Shown: piece after piece, positions 26,564 to 34,679 of the stretch
How positions within the stretch are numbered: position 1 is the first letter of the stretch
How the letters are laid out: each line of letters opens with the position of its first letter
Assembly (NCBI RefSeq): GCF_003323745.1
Contig: NZ_QOIL01000010.1
Coordinates: 101,924 to 165,923, forward strand
DNA length: 64,000 bases
Reading direction: 5' to 3'
Origin: Sphaerisporangium album
GTDB taxonomy: Bacteria > Actinomycetota > Actinomycetes > Streptosporangiales > Streptosporangiaceae
The notes under the pieces: generated by a model
What the model saw: the letters and a program-made list of their open reading frames with translations, nothing else
The model's database searches: none
What the model was told of the DNA's origin: nothing
Program-made: the position numbers and the translations under genes

Positions 26564-28273
26564 GTGAGACACCATCTGCGCCGCGCTCTGGTCATGGTGG
26601 CGGCCATCGTCACCGCCATGGTCTGCGCCGGCACGGGTCAGGCGATGGCGGCCGACACCCCCTACAAGGTGCTCGTGTTCTCCAAGACCGCCGGATTCCG
26701 GCACGACTCGATCCCCGCGGGGATCCAGGCCGTCCGCGACCTCGGCGCGGGCAACAACTTCACCGTCGACGCGACCGAGGACGCGGCCGCGTTCACCACC
26801 GGCAACCTCGCCCAGTACGCGGCCGTGATCTTCCTGAGCACCACCGGCGACGTGCTGAACGCCGCCCAGCAGACGGCCTTCGAGTCCTACATCGCCTCGG
26901 GCAAGGGGTACGTGGGCGTCCACGCCGCCGCCGACACCGAGTACGACTGGCCGTTCTACGGCAACCTGGTGGGCGCCTGGTTCTCCTCCCACCCGGCGAT
27001 CCAGCAGGCCAATGTCCGGGTGACGGACCGTGCGCACGCCGCCACCGCCACCCTGCCGGCGACCTGGACCCGCACCGACGAGTGGTACAACTACCGGACC
27101 AACCCGCGCGCCTCGGCCCGCGTGCTGGCCACCCTGGACGAGGGTTCGTACTCCGGCGGCACCATGGGTGCCGACCACCCGATTGTCTGGTGCAAGACCT
27201 ACGGCGGCGGGCGCTCGTTCTACACCGGCGGCGGCCACACCATCGCCTCCTTCGCCGAGGCGCCCTTCCGGGCCCACCTGCTCGGCGGCATCCGTTACGC
27301 GGCCGGCAAGACCAAGGCCGACTGCCGTCCCGAGTCCGGCTACACCACGCTGTACAACGGGTCGACGACCGGCTGGTCCCAGGCCGGGCCCGGCGGGTTC
27401 ACCAACGCCGACGGCGCCCTGACCTCCTTCGGCGGCCTCGGCATGCTGTGGTACTCGGCCAAGGAGTTCGCCTCCTACTCCCTGAAGCTCGACTGGAAGA
27501 TGCCGGGCGACGACAACTCCGGCGTGTTCATCGGCTTCCCGCCCAGCGGCGACCCGTGGTCGGCGGTGAACAACGGCTACGAGATCCAGATCGACGCCAC
27601 CGACACCCCCGACAGGACGACCGGCTCGGTCTACGGGTTCAAGTCCGCCGACCTCGCCGCCCGGGACGCCGCCCTCAACCCGCCCGGCGAGTGGAACACC
27701 TACGAGCTGCTGGTCGAGGGCGAGCGCGTGCAGGTCTTCCTGAACGGCACCAAGATCAACGACTTCACCAACGCCGACCCGGTCCGCAGCCTGCGCCAGG
27801 GCCACATCGGCATCCAGAACCACGGCGACGGCGACGACGTCTCGTTCCGCAACGTCCGGATCAAGGAACTCGGCGCGCCGCCGCCCACCCGGACCGGCCC
27901 GATCAGGGGCCTGGCGAACAAGTGCCTGGACGTCGCCGGCTCCGGCACCGCCGACGGCACCAAGGTGCAGCTCTACACCTGCAACGGCACCGGGGCCCAG
28001 CAGTGGACGACCGGCAACGGCCAGACGATCAGGGCGCTCGGCAAGTGCCTGGACGTCTCGGCCTCCGGCACCGCCAACGGCACCAAGGTGCAGCTCTACA
28101 CCTGCAACGGCACCGGCGCGCAGAACTGGGCGCCGCAGAGCGACGGCACGGTGCGCAACCCGCAGTCCGCCAAGTGCCTGGAGATCGCCGGCAACAACTC
28201 CGCCGACGGCACCCAGGCCCAGATCTGGGACTGCGTCGCCGGGGCCGCCAACCAGAAGTGGGTGCTGCCGTAG
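26564..28273 (+). CDS. Secreted ThuA-domain / DUF1080 protein with ricin B lectin domain
   Basis: A 569-residue exported protein. Residues 1-28 are a signal peptide (VMVAAIVTAMVCAGTGQAMA). Residues about 30-255 are a ThuA domain with a glutamine-amidotransferase-like fold (KVLVFSKTAGFRHDSIPAG, GYVGVHAAADTEYDWPFYGNLVGAWF). Residues about 260-440 are DUF1080 (3-keto-disaccharide hydrolase domain; NSGVFIGFPP, NNGYEIQIDATDTPDRTTGSVYGF). A ricin B lectin forms the C-terminus. GTG 26564 is chosen because AAGGAGGGA lies just upstream and the signal peptide begins there. ThuA and DUF1080 proteins are linked to breakdown of 3-keto sugars, so this may act on products of the upstream oxidoreductase. Confidence 0.87.
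   Translation: MRHHLRRALVMVAAIVTAMVCAGTGQAMAADTPYKVLVFSKTAGFRHDSIPAGIQAVRDLGAGNNFTVDATEDAAAFTTGNLAQYAAVIFLSTTGDVLNAAQQTAFESYIASGKGYVGVHAAADTEYDWPFYGNLVGAWFSSHPAIQQANVRVTDRAHAATATLPATWTRTDEWYNYRTNPRASARVLATLDEGSYSGGTMGADHPIVWCKTYGGGRSFYTGGGHTIASFAEAPFRAHLLGGIRYAAGKTKADCRPESGYTTLYNGSTTGWSQAGPGGFTNADGALTSFGGLGMLWYSAKEFASYSLKLDWKMPGDDNSGVFIGFPPSGDPWSAVNNGYEIQIDATDTPDRTTGSVYGFKSADLAARDAALNPPGEWNTYELLVEGERVQVFLNGTKINDFTNADPVRSLRQGHIGIQNHGDGDDVSFRNVRIKELGAPPPTRTGPIRGLANKCLDVAGSGTADGTKVQLYTCNGTGAQQWTTGNGQTIRALGKCLDVSASGTANGTKVQLYTCNGTGAQNWAPQSDGTVRNPQSAKCLEIAGNNSADGTQAQIWDCVAGAANQKWVLP
27891..28270 (+). repeat. Lectin-coding repeat, copy 2
   Basis: The second copy of the ricin B lectin-coding segment, in the ThuA/DUF1080 gene. 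Its translation differs from copy 1 in only a few scattered residues, and internal units share KCLDV and LYTCNGTGAQ in the same positions. Confidence 0.8.
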
Positions 28274-28645
28274 GAAGCGGTTGATCCACCGAGCGATCTC
28301 GCGCGTACCTCCCTTGTGGGCGCGCACAGGTAGCACAAGGCATGGAGAACGTGAGGCGGGACCGCGACGCCGACCGGCCCCGTCTCCGCGCCCCGTCCGG
28401 CCCCGGGCACCACGTTCCCCGGGCGTGCCGCGGTGACGCCGACACCGCGAGCGCCCGGGTGGGTCCGGGCGGACGGGGTGATCCAGGGTTCCCCGCGTCC
28501 CGGCGCGCCCCCCGGCGCCGGGCCGCGGGGACGTCCCGGCACGCCCGGGACCCGTGACGCGATCTCGGCAGGTGAGCGCCTGACACGTCTTCCGGCGGCG
28601 GCCGACTACTCTTTGACGGGCAGGCACACCGACGTGAGAGAGATC
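28274..28645. other. Intergenic region upstream of hisE
   Basis: About 372 bases of very GC-rich sequence without a gene I can support. Readings on both strands are Pro/Arg-rich shadows. CTCCCTTGTGGGCGCGCAC near 28310 offers only weak pairing. The hisE promoter should lie in 28560-28630, where TACTCTTTGACGGG is the only AT-richer stretch. Confidence 0.4.
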
Positions 28646-28909
28646 ATGAAGACCTTCGAAGAGCTGTTCGCCGAGCTGTCGGACAAGGCGCGCACCCGCC
28701 CCGCGGGGTCGGGCACCGTCGCGGCCCTGGACGCCGGTGTCCACGCCATCGGCAAGAAGGTCGTCGAGGAGGCCGCCGAGAGCTGGATGGCGGCCGAGCA
28801 CGAGTCGGCCGACCGCGCCGCCGAAGAGATCTCCCAGCTCCTCTACCACGTGCAGGTCCTGATGATCGCCCGGGGCATCGGGCTCGACGAGGTCTACAAG
28901 CATCTCTAG
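28646..28909 (+). CDS. hisE: Phosphoribosyl-ATP pyrophosphatase HisE
   Basis: An 87-residue monofunctional HisE, which carries out the second step of histidine biosynthesis by hydrolysing phosphoribosyl-ATP to phosphoribosyl-AMP. The protein has the typical [19 protein letters not shown] opening, [18 protein letters not shown] with the metal-binding acidic residues, and [21 protein letters not shown] 28634, four codons upstream, is an alternative start. hisE is next to hisG, as in mycobacteria. Confidence 0.95.
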   Translation: MKTFEELFAELSDKARTRPAGSGTVAALDAGVHAIGKKVVEEAAESWMAAEHESADRAAEEISQLLYHVQVLMIARGIGLDEVYKHL

Positions 28910-28928
28910 GCCGGGTCCCTCCCGGCCT
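28908..28928 (+). terminator. Hairpin between hisE and hisG
   Basis: AGGCCGGG (28908-28915) pairs perfectly with 28921-28928 across a TCCCT loop, overlapping the last bases of the hisE stop codon. It may attenuate hisG expression or protect the upstream message. There is no T-run. Confidence 0.45.
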
Positions 28929-28975
28929 TCGCCGACCGGCCTCGTCTCTCCGATCCGAAGGAATCTCCGTAAGCC

Positions 28976-29821
28976 ATGCTGCGCATAGCCGTACCGAACA
29001 AGGGCGTTCTCACCGAGGCCGCCCAGACCATCCTCAAGGAGGCGGGCTACCGCCCCCGCAGGGACTCGAAGGAGCTCGTCGTCGTCGACCCCGACAACGA
29101 CTGCGAGCTGTTCTTCCTGCGTCCCCGCGACATCGCCGTCTACGTCGGCGAGGGCACGCTCGACGCCGGCATCACCGGCCTGGACATGCTGTTCGACTCC
29201 GGTGCCCCCGCCGAGGAGGTCATGCCGCTCGGGTTCGGCGCCTCCACCTTCCGGCTCGCCGCCAAGCCGGGCGCGTTCTCCTCGATCAAGGACCTCGAGG
29301 GCATGCGCGTGGCCACGTCCTACGCCGGCCTGCTCGGCAAGCACCTCGCCGAGGTCGGCGTCGAGGCCCGGGTGATCAAGCTGGACGGCGCGGTCGAGAC
29401 CGCGATCCGCCTCGGGGTCGCCGACGCCGTGGCCGACGTCGTCGAGACCGGCACCACCCTGCGCAACGTCGGGCTGGAGGTCTTCGGCGACCCGATCGCC
29501 CACTCCCAGGCCGTGCTGATCAAGCAGGTCGGCGCCGAGGAGACCAACGGCGTCCGCCAGCTCGTCCGGCGGTTGCAGGGCGTCATCGTCGCCCGCGACT
29601 ACGTCATGATCGACTACGACATCCGGGCCGAGCGCATCGACGAGGCCATCGCGATCACCCCCGGCATGGAGGGGCCCACGGTGTCGCCGCTGCACCGCGA
29701 GGGCTGGGTCGCGGTCCGCGCGATGGTCCCCCGCAAGGGCCACCAGCAGGTCATGGACCAGCTCTGGGAGATCGGCGCCAAGGCGGTCCTCGCCACGGCC
29801 ATCTTCGCCTGCCGCATCTGA
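28976..29821 (+). CDS. hisG: ATP phosphoribosyltransferase HisG (long form)
   Basis: A 281-residue HisG that condenses ATP with PRPP, the first and feedback-regulated step of histidine synthesis. It begins MLRIAVPNKGVL; the PRPP loop lies in ADAVADVVETGTTLRNVGL; and residues about 210-281 form the ACT-like regulatory domain of the long form (GPTVSPLHREGWVAVRAMV), so it needs no HisZ. The end LATAIFACRI is typical of actinobacteria. An 11-bp hairpin follows. Confidence 0.96.
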   Translation: MLRIAVPNKGVLTEAAQTILKEAGYRPRRDSKELVVVDPDNDCELFFLRPRDIAVYVGEGTLDAGITGLDMLFDSGAPAEEVMPLGFGASTFRLAAKPGAFSSIKDLEGMRVATSYAGLLGKHLAEVGVEARVIKLDGAVETAIRLGVADAVADVVETGTTLRNVGLEVFGDPIAHSQAVLIKQVGAEETNGVRQLVRRLQGVIVARDYVMIDYDIRAERIDEAIAITPGMEGPTVSPLHREGWVAVRAMVPRKGHQQVMDQLWEIGAKAVLATAIFACRI

Positions 29822-29841
29822 CCCCACCGGCCCGAGCCTGC

Positions 29842-29865
29842 GCGCCCGCCCCGAGGGGCGGGCGC
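29842..29865 (+). terminator. Terminator hairpin after hisG
   Basis: A perfect 11-bp inverted repeat, GCGCCCGCCCC with 29855-29865, separated by only GA, so the folded loop would open to four bases. It starts 20 bases after the hisG stop and has no T-run. Confidence 0.65.
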
Positions 29866-30034
29866 TCCTCCACCGATCGGCGCGTCCACTGCCGCCGCCG
29901 GCCGGAGGAGGGTCGCGGAGGCCTCCGGCAACTCGGTGTAGTCAGCCTGCTACGCTTCGGATACCCTTGGTCGCGGCCCCTCCGACCATGGTGGGCGTCT
30001 CTCGAGTACCCCCTCTCGAACTGGAGACACACCC

Positions 30035-30823
30035 ATGTCAAGTGATCAGCTCAGCGTCGAGACCCGGCGTGGCGTCGACAGGCTTCTGCGGTTCTCCGGG
30101 AACGTCGGCGGGCTGAACGAGGACGACGTGCTGGCCGTCCTGCGCGAGGCGGGCATCACCACGCTGGAGTCCCTGGTCCGGCACGCCCTGGCGGTGCCGC
30201 CACCCGCCGAGCCCGAGCCCCTCGGCTCCACCGGCCTCCTCGCGCCCGTCCGGGCGGACGCCGGCCCGCCGTCCGCGCTGGTGTCGCACCGGGTGCCGCA
30301 GGTGGCCGTGGTCGTCGACGGCGTCGAGTACGACCCGGCGGACGTCACGCGCTTCGACGGCCAGGTGCTGACCTTCGTGGCCGACGGTTCCCCCGATCGC
30401 GTGCTGGCCTTCACCGACGACCGGCCGCTGCGCATGGCGATATGGGCGGCCACGGCACTCGGCCGGTCGAGCGCCGGCACCACCACGCCCGGTGAGATGC
30501 GCGCCGGCCCTCGGCCGCCCACGATCGGTGAGGTGCAGATGTTCGAGCACCACTTCTACGGCGGTGACTGGTTCTGGCTGGGCGCCAAGCGCGGCTGGCC
30601 CGACCTGACCCGGGTCAGGCACGGCTCCTGGCCCGGCTCCGACTGGAACGACACCATCAGCTCGATCGGCGCGACCAACTGCCTGGTCTTCTACTACGAG
30701 CACATCAACTACGGCGGCATCAGGCTGTACGGCACCCCGGGCATCGACATACCCGACCTGGGCCGCATCGGCTGGAACGACCGCATCTCCTCGGTCGCCA
30801 ACTACGGCCCCATCGGGGGCTGA
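30035..30823 (+). CDS. Protein with C-terminal beta/gamma-crystallin-like domain
   Basis: A 262-residue protein in two parts. Residues about 1-150 are unrecognised: helical N-terminus, then a beta-rich section (VAVVVDGVEYDPADVTRFDGQVL). Residues about 165-262 form a beta/gamma-crystallin domain with two Greek-key repeats, each ending in the calcium-binding pattern N-D-x-I-S-S (WNDTISSI and WNDRISSV) and each with an aromatic corner (FYGGDWFWLG, YYEHINYGGIRLYG). No signal peptide is visible, so it is probably cytoplasmic. Calcium-dependent structural stabilisation or signalling is plausible; the function is unknown. Confidence 0.78.
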   Translation: MSSDQLSVETRRGVDRLLRFSGNVGGLNEDDVLAVLREAGITTLESLVRHALAVPPPAEPEPLGSTGLLAPVRADAGPPSALVSHRVPQVAVVVDGVEYDPADVTRFDGQVLTFVADGSPDRVLAFTDDRPLRMAIWAATALGRSSAGTTTPGEMRAGPRPPTIGEVQMFEHHFYGGDWFWLGAKRGWPDLTRVRHGSWPGSDWNDTISSIGATNCLVFYYEHINYGGIRLYGTPGIDIPDLGRIGWNDRISSVANYGPIGG

Positions 30824-30940
30824 CCACGGCCCCCCCGCGGAACGCCGCCGGGCCCTTGCGGGCCGAGGTCCCGGCACGGCCTTCGCCCGGTCACGCGGCG
30901 GAGCGGCCGTGCCGCGGCCCGGCTGACACGGCCGGCTGAC

Positions 30941-31092
30941 ACGGGCCTGGTGCGGCCCACCTCCGGCCAGGTGAAGATCTTCGGGCGCGCCCCCGGCGAG
31001 GCGGTGGCGGCCGGCGAGATCGGCGCCATGCTCCAGGAGGGCGCGCTGTATCCCCGAGCTGACCGTGCGCGAGCCGGCCGACTTCGTCCGCC
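30941..31092 (+). pseudogene. ABC transporter ATPase remnant
   Basis: The reading GLVRPTSGQVKIFGRAP...IGAMLQEGAL is the segment that follows Walker A in drug-type ABC ATPases (LxRPTSGxVxxFG and the Q-loop MLQEGAL). Neither Walker A nor anything after the Q-loop region is present. After CTG at about 31045 an extra T shifts the frame; restoring it gives PELTVREPADFVR, the usual continuation. The fragment then abuts a response-regulator tail. Start coordinate is approximate; a 13-base repeat (CCGGCTGACACGG) lies just before it at 30919-30945. Confidence 0.72.
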
Positions 31093-31305
31093 GCCGCGCT
31101 GAGCGCCGGCCGGAACCCGCTGTCGGCGCGCGAGCGCGACGTGCTGACCGCGGCCTCGGACGGCTCCACGATCGGGGACATCGCCCGGCGGCTGCACCTG
31201 TCGGAGGGCACCGTCCGCAACTACCTGTCCGCGGCGATCCAGAAGACCCACGCCCGCAACCGCATCGAGGCCGTGCAGCGCGCCGAGGCCCAGGGCTGGC
31301 TCTGA
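31087..31305 (+). pseudogene. LuxR/NarL response regulator remnant (HTH tail only)
   Basis: In a different frame from the ABC fragment, about 70 codons read AAALSAGRNPLSARERDVLTA ... SEGTVRNYLSAAIQKTHARNR...QGWL, the DNA-binding end of a DesR-type NarL/FixJ response regulator with its stop at 31303-31305. The receiver domain is missing. In many actinobacteria the order is ABC ATPase, ABC permease, sensor kinase, response regulator. One deletion of roughly 3 kb within such a module would leave exactly these two ends. Confidence 0.75.
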
Positions 31306-31355
31306 GGACGCCGGCGCCGCGGGGACCGGGCGCCGCGCCGGTCGGGCCGGGGCGG

Positions 31356-32363
31356 TCAGAAGGTGATCGTCCATCCCTCCCGGGCGGCCTGTTCGGCGGT
31401 GTAGGCGACGCCGTGGACCTTCAGCCCGGCCGGGTCCAGCAGGGTGATCGCGCCGCCCTTGTTGCCGAGCCCGAACCCCTCGCCGGCGGGCACCACCAGG
31501 GTCGCGCCCGGGGCCAGCGGCCCGGGGGGCAGCGTCATGCCGTTTCCGGCGCGGTCGGCGAGTCGCCACCCGGCCAGGTCGACCGGGTCGGGCGAGGCGT
31601 TGAGCAGCGTGACGGTCTCGTGCTCGGGCGCCGGGCCGAGGGGGTTGGCCAGCGCCGCGATGATCCGCACCACTTCCTCGCCGGTGGACGGGCGGGCCGG
31701 AGTGGAGACGAGGGCGTGCCCGGTCACGTCGTCGGTGTGCCAGGCCTGGGACTGGAACGCCAGGAAGACGGCGACCCACCGCGACTCGGCGGGAAGGTGC
31801 ACCAGCAGGGCGCCGTCCTGCCACACGTGGTCGTCGGCGCGGAACCGGCCGCTGTTGCCCTGGTTCATGTGCACGTCGTGCACGCCGTTGCCGGGCACGA
31901 ACCCGAAGATCTTGTCCGGGGTCCTCGGCTCCGGCCCCCAGCGTTCCCCGAGGACGTACACCCCGGCGCCGGGGTCGCCGATCGCCCGCTGGACGTAGTG
32001 GTCGAGCCGGTCGGCCAGGTCGTTGTCCTCGCCGGGCAGGTCCGGCGGCAGCGGGCGCATGAGCGCCGGGTCGAACAGGTTGCCCCGGATGAAGTCCGCC
32101 GCGGCCCCGCCCGGGGCGCTGGGCAGGGACGTCCATCCGCTGCCCCCGGGCGGCAGCGCCGCGGTGAGCGGGTGGCGGAAGTCCTCCACCGCCGCGTACA
32201 GCAGCTCGGAGGGCGCCTGCTGGGACAGGACGTTCACCGCCGCCCGGTAGGCCGTGCCGGCGTCGTCCACCAGGTGGATCTGATAGTGCGGTGTGTCGCC
32301 GCCGCCCTCCCTGCGCCGGGCCACCGCCCGGCCGGCGAGCACACCATAAGACTTGAGCGGCAT
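31356..32363 (-). CDS. DUF2278 family protein with C-terminal lamin-tail domain
   Basis: A 335-residue protein. Residues about 1-215 are DUF2278 (YukJ-like): MPLKSYGVLAGRAV, HYQIHLVDDAGTAYRAAVNV, GVHDVHMNQGN and WQDGALLVHLP. Residues about 240-335 form an Ig-like lamin-tail domain (VTLLNASPDPVDLAGWRLADRAGNGMTLPPGPLAPGATL). No signal peptide is visible. DUF2278 function is unknown; lamin-tail domains are often found on secreted nucleases and adhesins. The ATG has AAGGGG upstream, and I rejected the longer frame from 32489 as Arg-rich shadow. Confidence 0.82.
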   Translation of the reverse strand: MPLKSYGVLAGRAVARRREGGGDTPHYQIHLVDDAGTAYRAAVNVLSQQAPSELLYAAVEDFRHPLTAALPPGGSGWTSLPSAPGGAAADFIRGNLFDPALMRPLPPDLPGEDNDLADRLDHYVQRAIGDPGAGVYVLGERWGPEPRTPDKIFGFVPGNGVHDVHMNQGNSGRFRADDHVWQDGALLVHLPAESRWVAVFLAFQSQAWHTDDVTGHALVSTPARPSTGEEVVRIIAALANPLGPAPEHETVTLLNASPDPVDLAGWRLADRAGNGMTLPPGPLAPGATLVVPAGEGFGLGNKGGAITLLDPAGLKVHGVAYTAEQAAREGWTITF

Positions 32364-32555
32364 CGCGAACCCCTTCCAAGGGAGCGGAACGTGCCCGCGC
32401 CGCCCCCGTCGCCCCCCGCGCCCCCCGGCGCGCCAGGAGCAGGGTAACGCCGGGCAGGTCCCGCATCCATTCCCGGCGGGCCGCGACACGCGGGGCCGGG
32501 CCGGAAACGGCGCGAGAGGTCCGTCCGGCCGGACGCGGCGCCCTCGGCCGCGTCG

Positions 32556-33740
32556 TCAGCGGCGGCCCGGGCGCAGGTCGGCGACGTGGCGGATCAGGTC
32601 GCCGACGTGGACCACCCCCATGCACCGTCCCACCTCGTCCACCACCACCAGGTCGTCATAGACCCGCGAGCCGTCCCTGCCCGCGAGCTGCATGGCCGCG
32701 ATCGCGGGCGTCGTCTTCGGCACGACGCGCGGCGCGTCGGCCAGGCGGTGGGCGGGCTTCTTGGCGTGCAGGGCGTGGCCGTAGGGCCCGGCGATGGACA
32801 GCAGGAAGCGGCTGCGCTCCACGCTGCCCCGGGGCCGCTGGTACTCGTCCACCAGGATGACGCTGGTGATCGACGGCTCGGTGCCGAGCGCGTCCACCAC
32901 GTCCTCGGCCGTCGCGTCCAGCCGAAGGGTGACCGCGGGCATGAGGAACTCCTGCACCCGCGGGCCGAGGTCGATCATGGAGGGCTCGGCGGCCGGGGCC
33001 GGCACCGGCAGGGGGACGTGCACACGGCCGTGCGAGGGGCGCCAGTCGGGCGGGGCGAGCAGCGGGCCCTGGGCGAGCCTGATGCCCCAGCCGCGGAGCA
33101 TGGTGAGCTGCGTCTCCTCGCGCACGCGCGGCGCCAGCACGTGGATGCCGATGCCCTTGGCCATCTGGGCGACGGCCTCCCCGAGGGCGTTGCGCCGCGG
33201 GTCGCGGGGGATGCGGTCCACCAGATCGGGGGACAGGACGGCCGCGTACGGCGAGGCGTCGGCGACGAGGTCCAGGGGCATGTGCGTGGTGCCGAGGCCG
33301 CCCAGCGCCACCAGGTAGCCGATGGTCCGCAGGCCCTCGACGCCGACCAGCAGCGCCTGGCGGTACTCGGGGGGGAAGTCGCCCGAGACGACCAGGATGA
33401 CCTCGCGGGGCCGCCGGCGCGTGGCGCGCATCGCCTCGTGCAGCGGCGCCATGGCGGCGGAGCCCTCGATCACGGCGCCCGACGCCACGGTCAGGAGGAG
33501 GGGCAGCAGCGCCTCCTCGCGCGCGGCCGCGTAGGCGGCGGCCACGGCGGAGGAGATGTCCCGGGAGAACCCGGGAGGCGTGACGCCGGCGACGGCCTCG
33601 ACGGCGATCACTCCGCCGGTGTCGAGGTCGACGATCGGCTGGAATGCGGCAGAGCCGCCGGAGGCCTGGCGGTGGGGGGCGTCGGCGGCGGGGAGTTCCG
33701 GGGGTGAAGCGGCCGGAGAGGTGGACCTGGGGACCGTCAC
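32556..33740 (-). CDS. Degenerate EAL domain protein with C-terminal CBS pair
   Basis: A 394-residue protein. Residues about 30-235 follow an EAL phosphodiesterase fold (FQPIVDLDTGGVIAVEAVAG, GWGIRLAQGPLLAPP), but the catalytic residues are lost: EAL has become EAV, the DDFG metal loop reads GGLG, and the usual AEGVE position reads APRVR. Residues about 260-390 resemble a pair of CBS domains (VTLRLDATAEDVVDALG, LVVVDEVGRCMGVVHVGDLIRHV). It probably does not hydrolyse cyclic-di-GMP and may be a sensor, with CBS domains binding an adenine nucleotide. GTG start at 33740. Confidence 0.8.
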   Translation of the reverse strand: MTVPRSTSPAASPPELPAADAPHRQASGGSAAFQPIVDLDTGGVIAVEAVAGVTPPGFSRDISSAVAAAYAAAREEALLPLLLTVASGAVIEGSAAMAPLHEAMRATRRRPREVILVVSGDFPPEYRQALLVGVEGLRTIGYLVALGGLGTTHMPLDLVADASPYAAVLSPDLVDRIPRDPRRNALGEAVAQMAKGIGIHVLAPRVREETQLTMLRGWGIRLAQGPLLAPPDWRPSHGRVHVPLPVPAPAAEPSMIDLGPRVQEFLMPAVTLRLDATAEDVVDALGTEPSITSVILVDEYQRPRGSVERSRFLLSIAGPYGHALHAKKPAHRLADAPRVVPKTTPAIAAMQLAGRDGSRVYDDLVVVDEVGRCMGVVHVGDLIRHVADLRPGRR

Positions 33741-33992
33741 ACGGCGATTGTCGTGCGGTTTCAGCAGGAACTACCGCCCAGAAGGGCGAATTCACCCACA
33801 TTTCCGCTCTCGTTGTAAGGGAAGTTCTTCTTTACAGGAAGTCCGGAACGATGTCACCGTTCGTGACCATGAGCGCTGCCCCGAGGGCCCTCGTCCCCCC
33901 CTCCCCGAGCCGCCCGGGGCCGCGTGGACCCGGCCCTCGGTAAGGTGTGCGGGCGGCGCCCGGGGTTCCCCCGGGCCCGGGAGGAGGAGATC

Positions 33993-34667
33993 GTGACGTC
34001 ACGTCCCGCGGCGGGAGGCGGGCGGTGGGTGTCGGTCGTCCCCGAGCGCCTGGCGGGCTGGGCGCAGGGGTTCGCCGGACGCCACGGCCCCGTCGTGGCC
34101 GTCGCGGACGGTGACGTCGTGCGGCTGCGCGCCGAGGACGGCGCCCTGGCCGAGTGCCATGTGCCGTTCCCTCCGCTGTCCGCGCCAGGCGACCCCGAGG
34201 CGGAGGGCGGCCCCGTGGGGGACCTGGTGGCGCACGCGGCCCGGGAGCGGCGCGTCGGGGTGCTGCTCGTGCGCCTGGGCGGGTACGCGGCCGGCGTGTT
34301 CGAGGGCGAGCGCCTGGTGGTCTCCAAGGTCGGGTCCCGGCAGGTCCACGGGCGCAGCGCCGCCGGAGGCTGGTCCCAGCAGCGCTTCGCCCGGCGCAGG
34401 CAGAAGCAGGCGAGCGAGGCGCTGGGGGCGGCGGCCGAGGTCGCCGCCCGGGTGCTCGGCCCGCACGTCCCCGACCTGGACGCCGTCGTCCTCGGCGGCG
34501 ACCGGCGCGCGGCCGACGCGCTGCGCGAGGACCGCAGGCTCGCCGCCGTCTTCGCGCTCGCGTCCGGGCCGTTCCTGGACGTCCCCGACCCCCGGCTGGC
34601 CGTGCTCAAGGAGACGCCCCAGAGGTTCCGGGCGGTGCGCATCCGCGTCGTCGACCCGGAGGGCTGA
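33993..34667 (+). CDS. acVLRF1 family peptidyl-tRNA hydrolase / release factor
   Basis: A 224-residue protein whose core KVGSRQVHGRSAAGGWSQQRF, followed by ARRR, is the diagnostic signature of acVLRF1, the actinobacterial relative of eRF1 and Vms1. The Gln residues of this loop correspond to the catalytic region that cleaves peptidyl-tRNA in Vms1. It would rescue stalled large subunits or hydrolyse peptidyl-tRNA in quality control. GTG 33993 has GGAGGAGGAG upstream. The gene is monocistronic and convergent with the histidine kinase. Confidence 0.85.
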   Translation: MTSRPAAGGGRWVSVVPERLAGWAQGFAGRHGPVVAVADGDVVRLRAEDGALAECHVPFPPLSAPGDPEAEGGPVGDLVAHAARERRVGVLLVRLGGYAAGVFEGERLVVSKVGSRQVHGRSAAGGWSQQRFARRRQKQASEALGAAAEVAARVLGPHVPDLDAVVLGGDRRAADALREDRRLAAVFALASGPFLDVPDPRLAVLKETPQRFRAVRIRVVDPEG

Positions 34668-34679
34668 GCCCGGCCGGCC

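Noticed and set aside
26543..29827. A 1094-codon open frame on the minus strand across the ThuA, hisE and hisG genes
   Set aside because: It is a shadow of well-supported plus-strand genes; the translation is low-complexity (Gly/Val/Ala/Arg) with no family features. The strong codon bias of high-GC DNA keeps antisense frames open.
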